A stretch of DNA of 64,000 bases from Otis tarda (Eukaryota; Chordata; Aves; Otidiformes; Otididae), in the NCBI GenBank assembly GCA_026413225.1, contig CM048560.1:16791501-16855500 (forward strand). Direction: 5' to 3'. The notes under the pieces are model-generated. The model worked only from the letters and a program-made list of their open reading frames with translations, ran no database searches and was not told the DNA's origin. Positions 1 to 11,712 of this stretch are shown here, piece after piece. Each line of letters begins with the position of its first letter. Position 1 is the first letter of the stretch. The position numbers and the translations under genes are program-made.

Positions 1-3000
1 CCTCCTGCAGACCTTGGGCTGTCCAGAGCGGGGCTGTGCAGAAGACATGTACGATCTCTTCCACCAAAGCCACTCCACTTTCTAGAAAGGAAGACAAAGT
101 TTGATTTACCAGATGCTGGGACAATGTACACTGCAGCCTGCTGTTTTTTCCATTTACCTAAAGGGAGGACATGTCCTACAGTATCAGCTCCATGTTTGTC
201 ATCGAACTAGTCCTTCATGTGAACTGCAGAGACAGCCCCTGTGGCAGGAAGCAGAACTGAAGGGGCATCCCCCAAAAGGGAAGAATTAGCCTACCCCTTA
301 TTTTCCAGCATTTCTCTGTTGGTGAGTGTTAGCGCTGTTCAAAGGCACCACTTGTTGCAAGGGGAGCACCAGCAGGAACCTCAGGGCTTTGGGCTGGCAG
401 GGTGATGAAGGCACTACAAGGGCAAGACACTTGTACCTAAGAGGTTGTGCCTAGTTGTTTTTTTTTTTGCATGAGGCTGAGCCTGGTCCCCACTCACCCA
501 GGCAATCAGTGGAGTCGGGCAATCTAGGCCACCCTTTCTCACAGAAACTGGTCACTAGGCCAAAACCTCTCTTTCTAGGGTGGTATAAACCTTTCGAAAA
601 CAAACAAACAAAAAAACCCCTTGAGGCTCAGAAAAGACCAGTGAACCATAAAGACCTAGAGAGATAGTCCAAGTCCAAATTAGCAGCACTGAACAGTAGG
701 TCAACAGCGTAAACCTTTCAGCTTTTTGCTACCCGTAACAGAAGAAAAACAGGGTGCATTTAAACTCCAGCACCTTTCCACAGTTTAATAGTAAATAGCC
801 TATACTGAATAGCTGGCAGCACATGCACTCTCCTTGTTTTCCTTCCTTGTTAAATGTTTCCTGGCATGGTGACAGGTAAAGCATAATACAGCTTGGCAAT
901 ATGGCTTTTACATGGTGAAACAGCTCCTCCGTGCTACGCTAGAATACATATTACTGCGACAAGGGGCTTTATTCTGAATTATCTGCACATACTAAAAGCC
1001 AGTGGGAAATTGGAGGAGAGTTTAGTAAAAACTGCATAAGATTTTGTCACCGCTGAGCGGAAAATTTTGGATGGAAATCACGGAGTGTGGGGCTTAATCA
1101 CACCTCCTTCTGGTTGGCGCACTATGGAAGGCAGCCCCAGCCATTAAAAATTCACTTGGGAAAGGTGGATGGTTATCCAGCATTAAACATGTCTCTGTGG
1201 CACTGAATTCTTCAGATCGCTTGGGGAAGTAAGTCATCCACTTTTTAACCTGACAGTGCTTGTTGATAGAAACAGTGCAGAGAGCTGGATGGAGCACTTA
1301 CACAAAGCTGATAGATGAGATAGATGGAGAGGATTTATCCTGTGGCAGGGGAGCTGGGTAGAACTAAACTGTGCTGACTTCTAAGCATGGAAATGATCAG
1401 GTTATGCAATTATTTCTTTACATATGTGAGTGATGGAGAGCAGAGACCCACAGAAGCCTTGCCCTGTGCTGCTTTTCCTTGGAGACAGTCTTCTCCAGAG
1501 CCACCGTTGCACCTCACAGAGGCATTTTCACTTGGCAGCTCTCTAAAATTTAGAAGTTGTTTTGCATTTTGAATTTATGAGTTATTTTTGTACCTGGAAG
1601 CTGCTGTTAAACAAATGTCTTACTTGCTCTGTGGGCTGGAGATAAAATGCAAAAGACATTCTGACTGCTACAAGTTGTTGTTGAGAGATAGAGCTGAAGA
1701 AGATGACCACGAGGAGAACAGAGAAATTTCTGAGCCAGAGGGTTATTCTGTTTCTCTCTCATAGACTTATTTTCATATTCAAAATATTAATATTGCTTTT
1801 TTGCTCAGCCTATGAGGGATTTTATGCAATGGTCATTACCAGGGAGTTGGAAGCTTCTTTTATTTTCTTGAAGACTGTGTCTATCTAATTAAAAATGATG
1901 AGCTCACTTCATATTTTCAGATCTTTTCAAACCAATTTGGAAAAATTCAGGCTCAGGTCATTTTTAACGTCCCACACCCACAAGAAGTCTCAGACAGTAA
2001 TCCAGTGGGGAGCTTGAAGACCAAGAGAATGGAACTGTTAGATTGAGCAAGGCCTAAGGTAAAAAAAGAGTCTATGCTAGTGTATAGCATTTTGTTAAAT
2101 GAGAAGACTGGTATCTTTACTGTCTCTGTTATCTCAGCCATCAAAAATTCCCACAGGAAGACAGAAACCATCTCTCTGGTGTCCCTAACCTCAGCATAAC
2201 CGATAACTTCTGTAGAGCAGAGGTGTGGGAAGCACTATCAGAAGTAACATTGAGGAAACAGGTGACCACAGTCTTAGTGTGTTGCCTACCATTGGCCACA
2301 TAGGACATCCACCAAACAGGGCAATCAGGTAAGCTGGATAACCAGAAGTAAATATTGGTGAGCAAGGAGGAATAAAGGGAAGAAACATTCTTCACCATTA
2401 TTGTTACATGAACTCCTGGAGATTCATGTTAAATGGGGACATTCTGGAATAAATGTAACCGTGCCGAAAACAAAGGGCAATAAGGGATCTTGGTCATTTC
2501 TGTCAGATGCTTGTTATGACCTCCAAGTGACTAGCACAGTCCTCACCAGTTGAAGTCCCAGTAGCCTTCATCTGTGCTCCATTGCTACGTGACTGGGCAC
2601 TGATCATACTCTGAAGACAGGAGACATTTTTTAAGTAGTCTGTCAGCAGAAGAATTATTTCTGAGGTCCTTTATTAATAATGTAGGACATCAGTGATCTT
2701 GGAAAACTAACATTAGTGCTGTACTTGGCTGAACAGAACAGATGTTGACATCTTTGTTGCTGTTTCTTGGCTGAAGACAGATGTTTGTGAGATTAGATGA
2801 AAAAGGCAAGAGTGTACGGACACACTGGAGTCAGCGGTAACACTTGCCATTTCCTTATACTTATGGGCGGATGCAATCTGTATTCTGGGAAGTTCCTTTA
2901 AATTATAATTGCTCCATGATTAAGTATGTACCAGTGTCATCTCTTAGGAGCTGAGACAAGGAACACACTCCTGATACATGTGTGATGATGTCTTAATAGT

Positions 3001-3570
3001 CCTCACATAGCAGAGAAAATACAAGTGCTTTAGGGAAGAGCAATAAATACCATCAACTGCTCTACTGGACTGCATTTTTGAAGGGTGCTCCTGTCTCAGA
3101 TGTTAATGGAGTGGCTTAATTTTCCTTGAAATGGTCACAATAAACTCGGGAAAATGTAATTCACGATACCTGGTGTTGAAAAAAGCCTAGATGTTCTCAA
3201 TGCCTAAAAAAAGATTGTTCAGCAGTAGATCAGCTGTGTAAAAATGAGACCTCTCTAATGCTTTCAAGATCAAAATGATTTGTTGAGTAAGTGTCATTTG
3301 AACAAGTTAAAGCTTCACAGTTTACTAAAGGATGTGTTTTGTATTCTGGTCCAAGTATGACTACACTAGAAAATGCCTTCCCTGCATCATCTGAAATAGC
3401 AAATGTAAGACGAGATTTTGGTTTAGACTTCCATGAAGAGCCAAATTCTCTCCACCCACAATAATATACAAGCTACATAGTAAATCACTCTTCTGAAAAC
3501 ATTTCATCCACTTTGTACTTTCGGTCTAATGTTTAAAGGCTTCTGTAAGTAAATATCTTATTTCTTTCAG
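1..3570. other. Non-coding stretch, nothing recognised
   Basis: Unique-looking, moderately AT-rich sequence. The open frames on both strands are 60-85 codons, have no recognisable motif and overlap one another in different frames, as expected by chance. I see no repeat tail, no tandem array and no RNA gene. The stretch ends at a strong pyrimidine tract and AG (3,561-3,570) that bounds the next entry. Confidence 0.6.
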
Positions 3571-3648
3571 GGAATAAAGCTGCCCTGAGCTCACAGACAC
3601 TTTTCACCTTGAGGATCCCATGGAGAAAACTATTTTGGGGATGGAGAG
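3571..3648 (+). other. Weak candidate exon (78 nt)
   Basis: The segment is preceded by a good acceptor (TTATTTCTTTCAG) and followed by GAGAG|GTAAAA, a good donor. Its length is 78 nt, a multiple of three. One frame is open throughout and reads NKAALSSQTL then FTLRIPWRKLFWGW. That composition is not obviously protein-like and I recognise no family. It could be an exon of a non-coding transcript or a chance pairing of splice-like sites. No partner exon was identified. Confidence 0.15.
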
Positions 3649-5672
3649 GTAAAACCATGTTTCCAGGTGGTCCTGGGGCCCTGCCACTCTCAGAGCTGTC
3701 CCATCAGCCAGTCCCACTGAGAGAAACATCAAAGAAAGCTTCTTCCTGCAGAGGGAAGACCTCTGGGATGGGCTCAGGCATGATCAGGCTTTTTCCAGAA
3801 ATACAAAATTGCTAGGGTCAGTTTTCATCCACCTTTCCTCTTTGCAGCTTTGCTTCTCAGACTGGGAACTTTCCTATATCTCTTCTCTGCCTGCACAGGG
3901 GCTGCTTCTGCAGCCTCTAGAGAAGTCAGTAGTAGCTTTCTCTGTTCATGCTGTGGGAACAGAGGCTTTAACCACATTGCCCTGGTTACATGGACAGGTA
4001 AGCTCAGGTTTTTAAGTATTAACATGATAAAGCTGAGGAGAAGTGAAAGCAAGAAGGCTGGTAAGGAGAATGGTCATGATTTGCTCAAGAACTGGAGGTG
4101 AAGGATGGCATGGACTTGGCAGGAAGCCAGAACAAGTAACCTCATCCATGGCTCTTACGTTGAGAAATAATCCTAAGCAGCAAACAGATCAGTGTCCCCA
4201 GACTCCTGTGGCTCCTACACTGAAGCAGGACCATTACAGCAAGGAAGGAGGTTAATAAACAGCTCACTTCCCTGGGCCAGCAGATATGAAGCAGAAAACG
4301 GCTGGAGGGAGCCCTGAGCTGCTCCTAGGCTATTGCCACAAAAAAAAAAAATCCCCTTGTCCTGCCACTGCAGATATGAGAGGGTTCATTGCTGTAGGAT
4401 TAACAGTCTTTAAGCACTGATTAGTTGATATCAAAGTTATTATGGGATTAAGCATGTATTATCCAGCCCACGTGCCGTATGATGCACTTTCAGATAAAAA
4501 GCACCCGACCAGAGGTGCTGTCACCAGGTGTAGGTGATGTTTGTTGTTATGTAGCTGTTACTACACGATTTGGGAAGAAAAACATTTGTAAAATATAAAC
4601 TTATAAATTATTACAGAGAATTAATAGACAGGGGTTTTTCAAAGTTAAGTAATTTCTATTATTAAATCTGCTTTTGTGTTTTGCAATTTTAAACCAATAA
4701 TTACCTTCCAGATACACAATATAACACAACTAACACAATGTGGTTGATCAGACTGTATAATCTACCATTATTTATCTATTTTTGTGTAACAATTTCATCA
4801 TTTGATCAAATAATAACAGATACTACAATATGTCATTCAAGTATCCCCAGTTTATCTATAATGATTTTCCTCTTGTCAGCTCATTTCTTGAACCTTTGCT
4901 GAATCTGGTTTCAATGGTACTATAAACAATCATCATTGCATTGTAAAACTGGAAACTCTCCACTAAAATAGTGTTTTGATCTGGGTTGCCATAGTAATAA
5001 GTCTGTGCTCCCCTCTTTGGAGGCCTTGTTATATGAAGTATCTGTGATTTGCTCAGAATGGCCCCAGTTCATCTGTCAAAGTGGGTTTTTCCTTTTTTAA
5101 AATAATGATCTAGAAAATCCCACAGTGGCAACAAATATTTTACAACCATAACGAGAAACATTGTATCACTCAAGCTTTGTAAATCTATGCCATTATTGCA
5201 TTAGAATAAATCACTTTCCTTAGGTATATTACTTAGAAATATGCAATTCTAATTTTAGAGCATGTATTCAATAGGGGGTATTTATTTTTTATGTAAAGAG
5301 AATTATTAACTTTGACTTCAAAAATACATCACATGTCAGATTGTGTTTAGAGGCCCTGCAGCAAAAAGAAAAAAAAAAACCTGAAATTCTTTCTTATTTC
5401 TATCAAAATACTGCAAATATTCAGTCAGTTTCAGATTTAGTTATTCTATTCCATTCTTAAGTGCTGATTTTTATAATAAGATCAGATATTATCAGATTTT
5501 ACAACTGCACGCTCAGATAAATGATATTCAGATTATATACTTGTAAAAATTACAAATCCTGAAAATCCATCAACAACACTATGAAAATATATCACTGTAC
5601 ATTATTTTAAATAAAAATGCTGCAGTCAGTTACAGTAATTTGATACATGAACTATGATATTTCCTCCTGCAG
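3649..5672. other. Non-coding; very AT-rich from about 4,380
   Basis: No gene seen. From about 4,380 to 5,670 the sequence is strongly AT-rich, with many short TAAT/ATTA cores and no detectable mobile-element signature. It resembles the conserved non-coding DNA often found in introns of developmental or neural genes, but that is an impression only, since conservation cannot be seen from one sequence. It leads directly into the exon candidate at 5,673. Confidence 0.4.
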
Positions 5673-5766
5673 GAATGAGAGTAAACAAACCCTACATCAA
5701 CACACCGGTGACAGACTCCACAGAACGAAGTGAGGATGGATACCATATTTTATCTAAGACAAATGA
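5673..5766 (+). CDS. Candidate internal coding exon (94 nt), gene unknown
   Basis: A 94-nt segment is bounded by TTTCCTCCTGCAG| and by AATGA|GTAAGT, the latter matching the consensus donor. Only one frame is open across the whole segment. It takes one base from an upstream exon and leaves two bases for the next. It reads MRVNKPYINTPVTDS and then TERSEDGYHILSKTN, a hydrophilic, balanced composition like an extracellular or cytoplasmic linker. The other two frames hit stops. The ATG is the first full codon, so a start here is possible, but the acceptor favours an internal exon. I do not recognise the protein family. No neighbouring exon was found in the window, which would fit a gene with introns of tens of kilobases. 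Chance occurrence cannot be excluded. Confidence 0.35.
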
Positions 5767-7151
5767 GTAAGTTGGTTACTTTATGTAAGTCGCTACCAGC
5801 TACAGGATTACTTCATGTAACTCACTGTCAGCTCCTGCCTCATAATACCTGACAGGGGAATATTAAAATCATCAGTGGGAGAACGTACAGAAGGAATCCA
5901 TCTGTATTCAATGAATTCTAATTAAAAAGTAATTACCGTGCAGTGAGGAATCTGCCAGCCCCAGCCCCCTCCCCACACACATAACATTAGTTGACTCTTT
6001 GGCAAAGAAGGGGGGGAAGGTGAGTGGGGTGCATATGCATATTTCCTTACATTTTGCCAGTGACTTAGTTCTAAGTAGCACCAGATCATGGGAAGTCTTC
6101 GGAAATAGTTTTATATCATTTTGCCAAGTGGATCCCCAGAAGACACTGTGGGGGCAGAGGTGCTACACATCTTCTGTTATAATTGACCTGGGCTTTGAGA
6201 TTTCTCTGTCATGATGTATCCCAGAATGGTGCATGATGGGAAGAAACTTGTTATTCCTCCAGCAGTGCCAAATGGACAACATCAAGTAGGCCTGGGACTT
6301 GAAAAAAAGGAAGAAATATTGACAGATAAGTAACCACTCCAGTAAATGACAGGCAGGCACAGGAAGCTTGATTTCCTTGGGGTTCAGAGGTAATCTGTTA
6401 ACCTTAAAACACTTCAGTGCAAATTTAATGGATTTAAAAAAAATGCAAAAATATAAGATGCTTAATTGAAATCAGTAGGTCTGTCTTGATTTCTTTTTCT
6501 CCTTGCAAGTTAGCAGTGTGGGACCCACCCATCACTAAAAGAGCTAGAAATAGACTAAATCCGATCCAAAATATTTATTCATCAGATTATCAAAATCTTA
6601 TCTGTAATGCAGTTCATGAACATTAAAGGTGTCCTCTGAGAAGCTGTCATTTTTTATGGCATTGTGATTGGCATTGAAACACTTGTTTTGGAATTCTTTG
6701 GATGGCAGCTCATCAACAGCCAGGAAAATGATAGAACAAATTGACATCAATAAGGTGGGTTGGACTAATTAAGAGCAGAATTTGCCCCTTGAGACTACTG
6801 TCTTATTTAGTGAACTCTGTTCCAGCCCAGTCCGTACCGCTCTAGTTCCCCAGGGCCCAGGAGAAGCGGGGTTCTCCCGAGTACTGTGTACACACATGCA
6901 TGCTCACACATCCTAGACCCAGGATGAAGTGCTAGCTTGCTGTGCCAGCACGGTCTGGAACAGAAGGAATATAAGTATACTCTGGATTTAGGCTCCATTA
7001 CAGAAAATTTCTGTAATTTCTACTTTGAGATGTTCTCATCTTTCCATTGTTTGCAGCTGGGAGTTTTCTTGCACTGAGAGGTATTCTCTTGGCCAGAAGC
7101 AGCTTTGCTGCCTTACCTGAAATTCTGTCAACCTTTGGTTGAGACTCCAAA

Positions 7152-7188
<37 letters not shown>

Positions 7189-7550
7189 CTCCTGCTCTCA
7201 CCTGCATGTCCCACTGCTGGATTCTTGTATCCTGCAAGGCTCTCTGGGTCAGCCACATCCAGACTCACGGCACAGCAGCAGCAATATTGTACATCGCCCC
7301 GGGCCCTGCTAAAGAGGTTGCTGGAACAGAGAGGGAAGTGGGATGAAGAGGCCAAATTCTCTCCACCTTGCAACTCTCTAGACAGACTATATTCCTCCTA
7401 CAACCCATTTACATCCTCTGTGGCAGGACCAGCATGAGGAAAAAGCTTCAAAACAGTGTAACACAAAAGGAAAAAGAGGATGAATCCCCCTGGCTTCGCT
7501 GTGCAGTCCACCACCAATTATTCTTAATTGACATCTTCTTTGCTACAATT
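5767..7550. other. Non-coding stretch
   Basis: No gene recognised. The open frames are short and unrelated to known families. The only notable item is the long A run listed separately at 7,157. If 5,673-5,766 is an exon, this is the start of its downstream intron. Confidence 0.55.
7157..7185 (+). repeat. A29 mononucleotide run
   Basis: This is an uninterrupted run of 29 A residues, the longest homopolymer in the window. The flanks (TGGTT before, TCACTCC after) show no recognisable retrotransposed body or target-site duplication, so it may be a simple microsatellite rather than the tail of a processed insert. Such a run is prone to length error in sequencing. Confidence 0.95.
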
Positions 7551-7850
7551 TAAACCGATTACCCCTTGGTCTATCTACCCTTGAGAATAGATTATTTATA
7601 TGAATTGAACACAAAGCACAGATTATTGCCTTCTTCCTTGCCATATTTTTTTCATATTTGTTGAAGTCTGTTACACCCCCCTCAGTCTCTCTTCCCTAGT
7701 AGATTATGTTTTCCAGATCACTGGCTGTTTCTGTTGTTATCCTCTGCACATTTTCTAATTGATCAACCTCTTCTGGAGATTTGCCTCTTATTCTGCTGTC
7801 ACAATAAGCCAAATAAGGTAACAGTTGATCCTGGAAATTAGTTATGCTGA
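7551..7850 (-). mobile_element. Old CR1 LINE fragment, reverse orientation
   Basis: Read on the minus strand, this resembles the last part of CR1 ORF2. The plus-strand segment AACCGATTACCCCTTGGTC corresponds to the reverse of the CR1 'ACAAGGGGTAACGGTTT' block, which is also present at 20,859-20,876 in the fresher copy. Further along, the words TTGAAGTCTGTTACACCCC, CTCAGTCTCTCTTCCCTAG, and ATCCTCTGCACATTTTCTAA match the order of the CR1 C-terminal coding region in reverse. Its minus-strand frame still reads PEEVDQLENVQR, matching the CR1 motif (D..LE.VQRR). Divergence is high and there is no 3' tail, so it is an old, double-truncated copy related to reptile-type CR1. The far boundary is uncertain by several tens of bases. 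Confidence 0.7.
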
Positions 7851-8561
7851 TCAAAGAGAGAGGTTTACTATTCACTGAGGTTGGCGGAAGCTCACAGGAA
7901 AGATGATACAGGTTTGGTCCCACAGATCCATGTTACCAAGCACGGGGTTTAACTCTGGAATGATCCATACTCTCTGGCAAGACCCCAAAACATATACTTA
8001 CCATGAAGTATGGGAGTAAATCATTAAAGTTAAGGAGAAACAATGTTTAGATTTAAGCTTACATTTGAATCTTTACAGAAGACGACACTACCTACAACAT
8101 ATTCAAAAAAACCCAAACAAATCCACAAAACACTGCTCAGTATTTCCAATAATTTAATTTTTTAACCTTTTTTCCTAGTTCTACTTATACTTTAATATAA
8201 TTAAATTATGTTCCTTTTGGTATTTTCCTCTGCTAAGTTACATGACACCTGACTCTTATTTATACCAGGATTGGTTTTGGCTTGCTCTTGACAAGTAATA
8301 GTATATAAACTGGATACAATAAAATTACTCCCACTTAAATGTCCCTCTACTCTGTCAGAGTGATGTAACATAACATTAGTATAAATGAATGCTGGACCTC
8401 AACTTTGTAGATCTATGTTGATTTTTTAAGTTTCACATCTTAGCATGATCTAAAAGCAAGTGTAATTGTATTTCTAGTAAAGTGTTATTATATTCATAAT
8501 GCCATAACATACATTTTCACAAAATAGTAATGTAGGTTTTTCAGTGCATAATTTGGTGGCT

Positions 8562-8597
8562 TTAGAACAGGTAATCGTGGACATTAGAACAGGTAAT
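8562..8597 (+). repeat. 14-bp direct repeat, 22-bp period
   Basis: TTAGAACAGGTAAT occurs at 8,562-8,575 and again at 8,584-8,597, separated by 8 bases. It is a short local duplication with no evident function. It contains an ACAGGTA core, an E-box-like CAGGTA motif as bound by ZEB/Snail-type factors, but a site cannot be claimed from the sequence alone. Confidence 0.8.
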
Positions 8598-10101
8598 GTG
8601 TTGAACTTGATTCTGAAATATGCCTTAATACCTACTTGCTAATTATGATCAGGCCATCTGCAATGCTATGCGGTCAGCTTCTAGGAGATCTCTCCTGACC
8701 CATCCCACATCTCTCTGCTACACCCACACTCTCCATCAGCTCAGCACGGACACGGCATTATTCTCAGTTTTTGCATGCTGTGAGAGGTTAGGTGAGGCAA
8801 AGGCTCAGGCACCAGAGTCGTATTCTATCTCCTAACTCTTTTCCTGCCCACCTAAAGCCTCCTAATTGTAACAGTGCAGAACATAATGGGAAAAGTGTAT
8901 CGACTTGTTTAATTTAAAACAGGCTATGTGAACTATCTTTACAATAACTACTTGTTTCAATAATTTATAACTATGATGCTATACCTGACAAAATAATTCA
9001 GATAACTAGAGCAATGTGCACTTTAAGTTTAAAGTCAAGGTCTTCCTTGCTCATTTTAATGACTTCTCTTGTGCACAAGATATTAATATTCCTGTGAGCA
9101 AACATGGCACTGACTCATTAATCAATAAGAGCTGGCTCCTCTACATAATAACAATAGCTGTACTAGATAATTAACTTTTGTTCCATTGACTTTAGTTTGT
9201 GCACCATTTCCAGTGGCTGACACTGGATAATAAAAAGCTTTGCAGCTGACAGGCACCTTTTAAAATCCTTTTAACTAGTTTAGGAAAATGATCCACACCT
9301 ACTGTTTTAAGTAAAATACAGCGTAGGTGTCGGTGTGTGCCCGTGCCATATTTAAAAGGAGGCAACTGACAATAAATAAAAGACCTAATAAATATTGTAA
9401 GGCTTTGGTGAGTCCTGCTGTTAAATTATAGCATAGTGAAGGATTTGCATTTTCCTGTCATGTAGTTATAGGCAGACTAGAGATAAAGGTATGTCTACAA
9501 TTAAATGAGTATTCTGGATAACTGGCAGATTTCCTCAGTCCAGATTCTGATAAGAAACACAGATGTGTCTGCACCAGCTTTTTTTGCTCATTTTTTTTTA
9601 ATATTAGGGCAAGCCTAGCAAAGGAGGGCAACACCAGAAACTCTACTGTAGCCCTGAGGGACTTACTGTGGAGTGAGGTACAGTGTTGTCTGTGCTAGAA
9701 CACAAAATAAAAGATGACTTTAAATTCAATCATTTCAGTTACTCAGTTTACAAGATGGCTCCACAGACAGCTGCAGTGGCACCTTTCAGGGGCGCACGGA
9801 GTACGGCGTGGGGGCAGGAACACGTGGCAATTGCAACAGGAAATTCCTAGTGCTCTGACTCTCACAGACAGCCACCGTGAGACACCAGGGATGGACGGCT
9901 CTTCCATCACTTCCTTTGCTTCTATCACTAGGGATTTTTGTTCATTGGAGATCTGTTACTTATGCCTTCTTCCTTAAAAAAACCCAAAACACACAGGGAG
10001 TCAACTTGGTGTCATTAGTAGAGCAGACTGGAGAGGGAAAAATTTACTGCAGAGACAACTTGGAGGCTTCAAAATCTACTTTTCTTCCAAAATGAAAGTA
10101 A

Positions 10102-10128
10102 TTTTTTTTTTAAAAAAAAAAAAAAAAA
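10102..10128. repeat. T10A17 tract
   Basis: Ten T residues are followed directly by seventeen A residues. It is a rigid, nucleosome-disfavouring type of sequence and a likely length-variable site. No transposon body is attached on either side. Confidence 0.95.
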
Positions 10129-11536
10129 GAAATGTCAAAGCACTTCAAATGCTTTCTTTTGATATTTTACATTTTAAAATTGTCTTGTCATTTAAAATAC
10201 AATACAGAATTAAAGAAACCATACATGAGTATTTTCAAAAGCAAAAATAGAAACACTCTATTTCATATCAATCTGCTTTACAAATCATTAGTTTCTGCCA
10301 CCTCCATATTTCTTTCTGACTGATAGGGGATGTTGGGGAAATCGGTCTGTCATTCTGCAGAGTTTCATTTTCTGAGGGAAGTGCATTTTCTGATGGAAAA
10401 ACTATTTCCCTGACTTTTCTGCAGTTAGTTGTAGATACTAGTTCCAGAATAAACCATGCTTATAATCCACTGTAGAATAAGAAAGTTCAGTATAACATAC
10501 GTACCACAGTTTTTATCTATGACTTACTCTATTTTTATGATAGTTTCCTTTGTGATACTGGCTGTTGCAGGGCCCAGTTATCAAGCTATGTAAATCATTG
10601 CAGTTCATTGATATTAACTGAGCTACCACGATTTGCCCAAATGAAGTTCATCCCTTCCATCTGCTGTCGATAACCTATCCCCACAAATGTGAGCATAAAC
10701 CATTTGTGAAATGTTTCTGCTTTAAATTTCAAAGAGCAAGATAGCTATCTCTCTTACTCATACAAAACCCCGCATGCAGAGAATGTCTTGATTAACCCTT
10801 AATACAACCACTAAAGCATGTGAAACAAAGGAGCCTCATATGACCTTTTGGGGAAAAATGCAGGCTACTAAGTGAGCACTTATTTGCATTATACAGTATG
10901 TTCTCCAGCAGGAATAAAATATACTGGAAGACAATGGCCCGTCAGCTTCTATATAAAAGGGAAAACATTCTTGTGTTCAAAACTGTGGAAATGTCAATAT
11001 TTCAAAAGGTAGTTTTACGGTTCATTCAAGCACTCATAAGAAATCATTACACTTTTTAAGAATATTGATGATTACAGAGAGACATTTAATGGAAGGAAAG
11101 CCTTTTTTTGCAGTTTGTTAGTTTGTGCATGTCTAATTGACTCTTCAAGACTTTTTTGCATGAGTCACTAAACAGTTTTAACAAGACTATTTTCATACCA
11201 GTTACCAGCAAAGGTCTTCAGCTTATGGAAATTTCCTTTCTATGTCTCCCCAATGAGTACTATCAAATTCTAGAGAGAGTTCAAATCAGAAAATACATGA
11301 AAAATCAGCAATTAAATCACCTATTTTTTTCCTACAGCAATATGCTACCCAAGGAGCAGATTTAGTAGATTAGACATCAGGTTTGGAATAGGTAGGCCTC
11401 TGGACAAAGCAGGCTTACCTCTTCATCTTTCTAGATAGGTGATGAGGATTGCTTCTGTGCCAGCTGTTAGATCCTGCTTGCTTTATCTGGGCATTAGGAA
11501 TGAGGACAAAGGTGAAATACAACATGTGAAAATGAC

Positions 11537-11712
11537 CGACTCCGGTGGCACAAAGGAACGCAAAGGTACCCACCGTCCCGCCCGAAAGATCCCTGTCTTC
11601 AGCAGGGTTGCGTGGGCACTGCCTCGTGAAGCTTCTCCCACTTAGCCGGCTACGGGGCTATGTAGGGCACGAAGGGGATGGCGGCGCAGCTGAAAGCACA
11701 GGGATAGCTGCG
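11537..11712. promoter_or_regulatory. CpG-dense patch
   Basis: Fourteen CpG dinucleotides lie within 176 bases, about one per 12-13 bases, whereas the surrounding kilobases contain very few. The patch is GC-rich with words such as CCGTCCCGCCCG and GGCGGCGCAGC. It is shorter than a formal CpG island. It could mark a small unmethylated regulatory element, a transcript start or a GC-rich exon of an unseen transcript. No TATA box, coding start or recognisable protein frame supports a specific choice. It is not part of a CR1 or other repeat that I can recognise. Confidence 0.4.

Larger units (their letters stand above)
7851..11536. other. Non-coding, AT-rich stretch
   Basis: No gene or mobile element recognised. 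It contains a short direct repeat (8,562-8,597) and a T10A17 tract (10,102-10,128), listed separately. The part around 9,060-9,480 is AT-rich without repeat signatures and may be conserved non-coding DNA, but this cannot be judged without alignment. The longest open frames (up to 87 codons near 9,714) have no recognisable motif. Confidence 0.5.

Noticed and set aside
7157..7185. Poly-A run as the tail of a processed pseudogene
   Set aside because: No coding-like or transcript-like body precedes it and no flanking target duplication was seen.
8562..8597. Direct repeats as a CRISPR-like array
   Set aside because: Only two 14-bp units and the genome is eukaryotic by its repeats.
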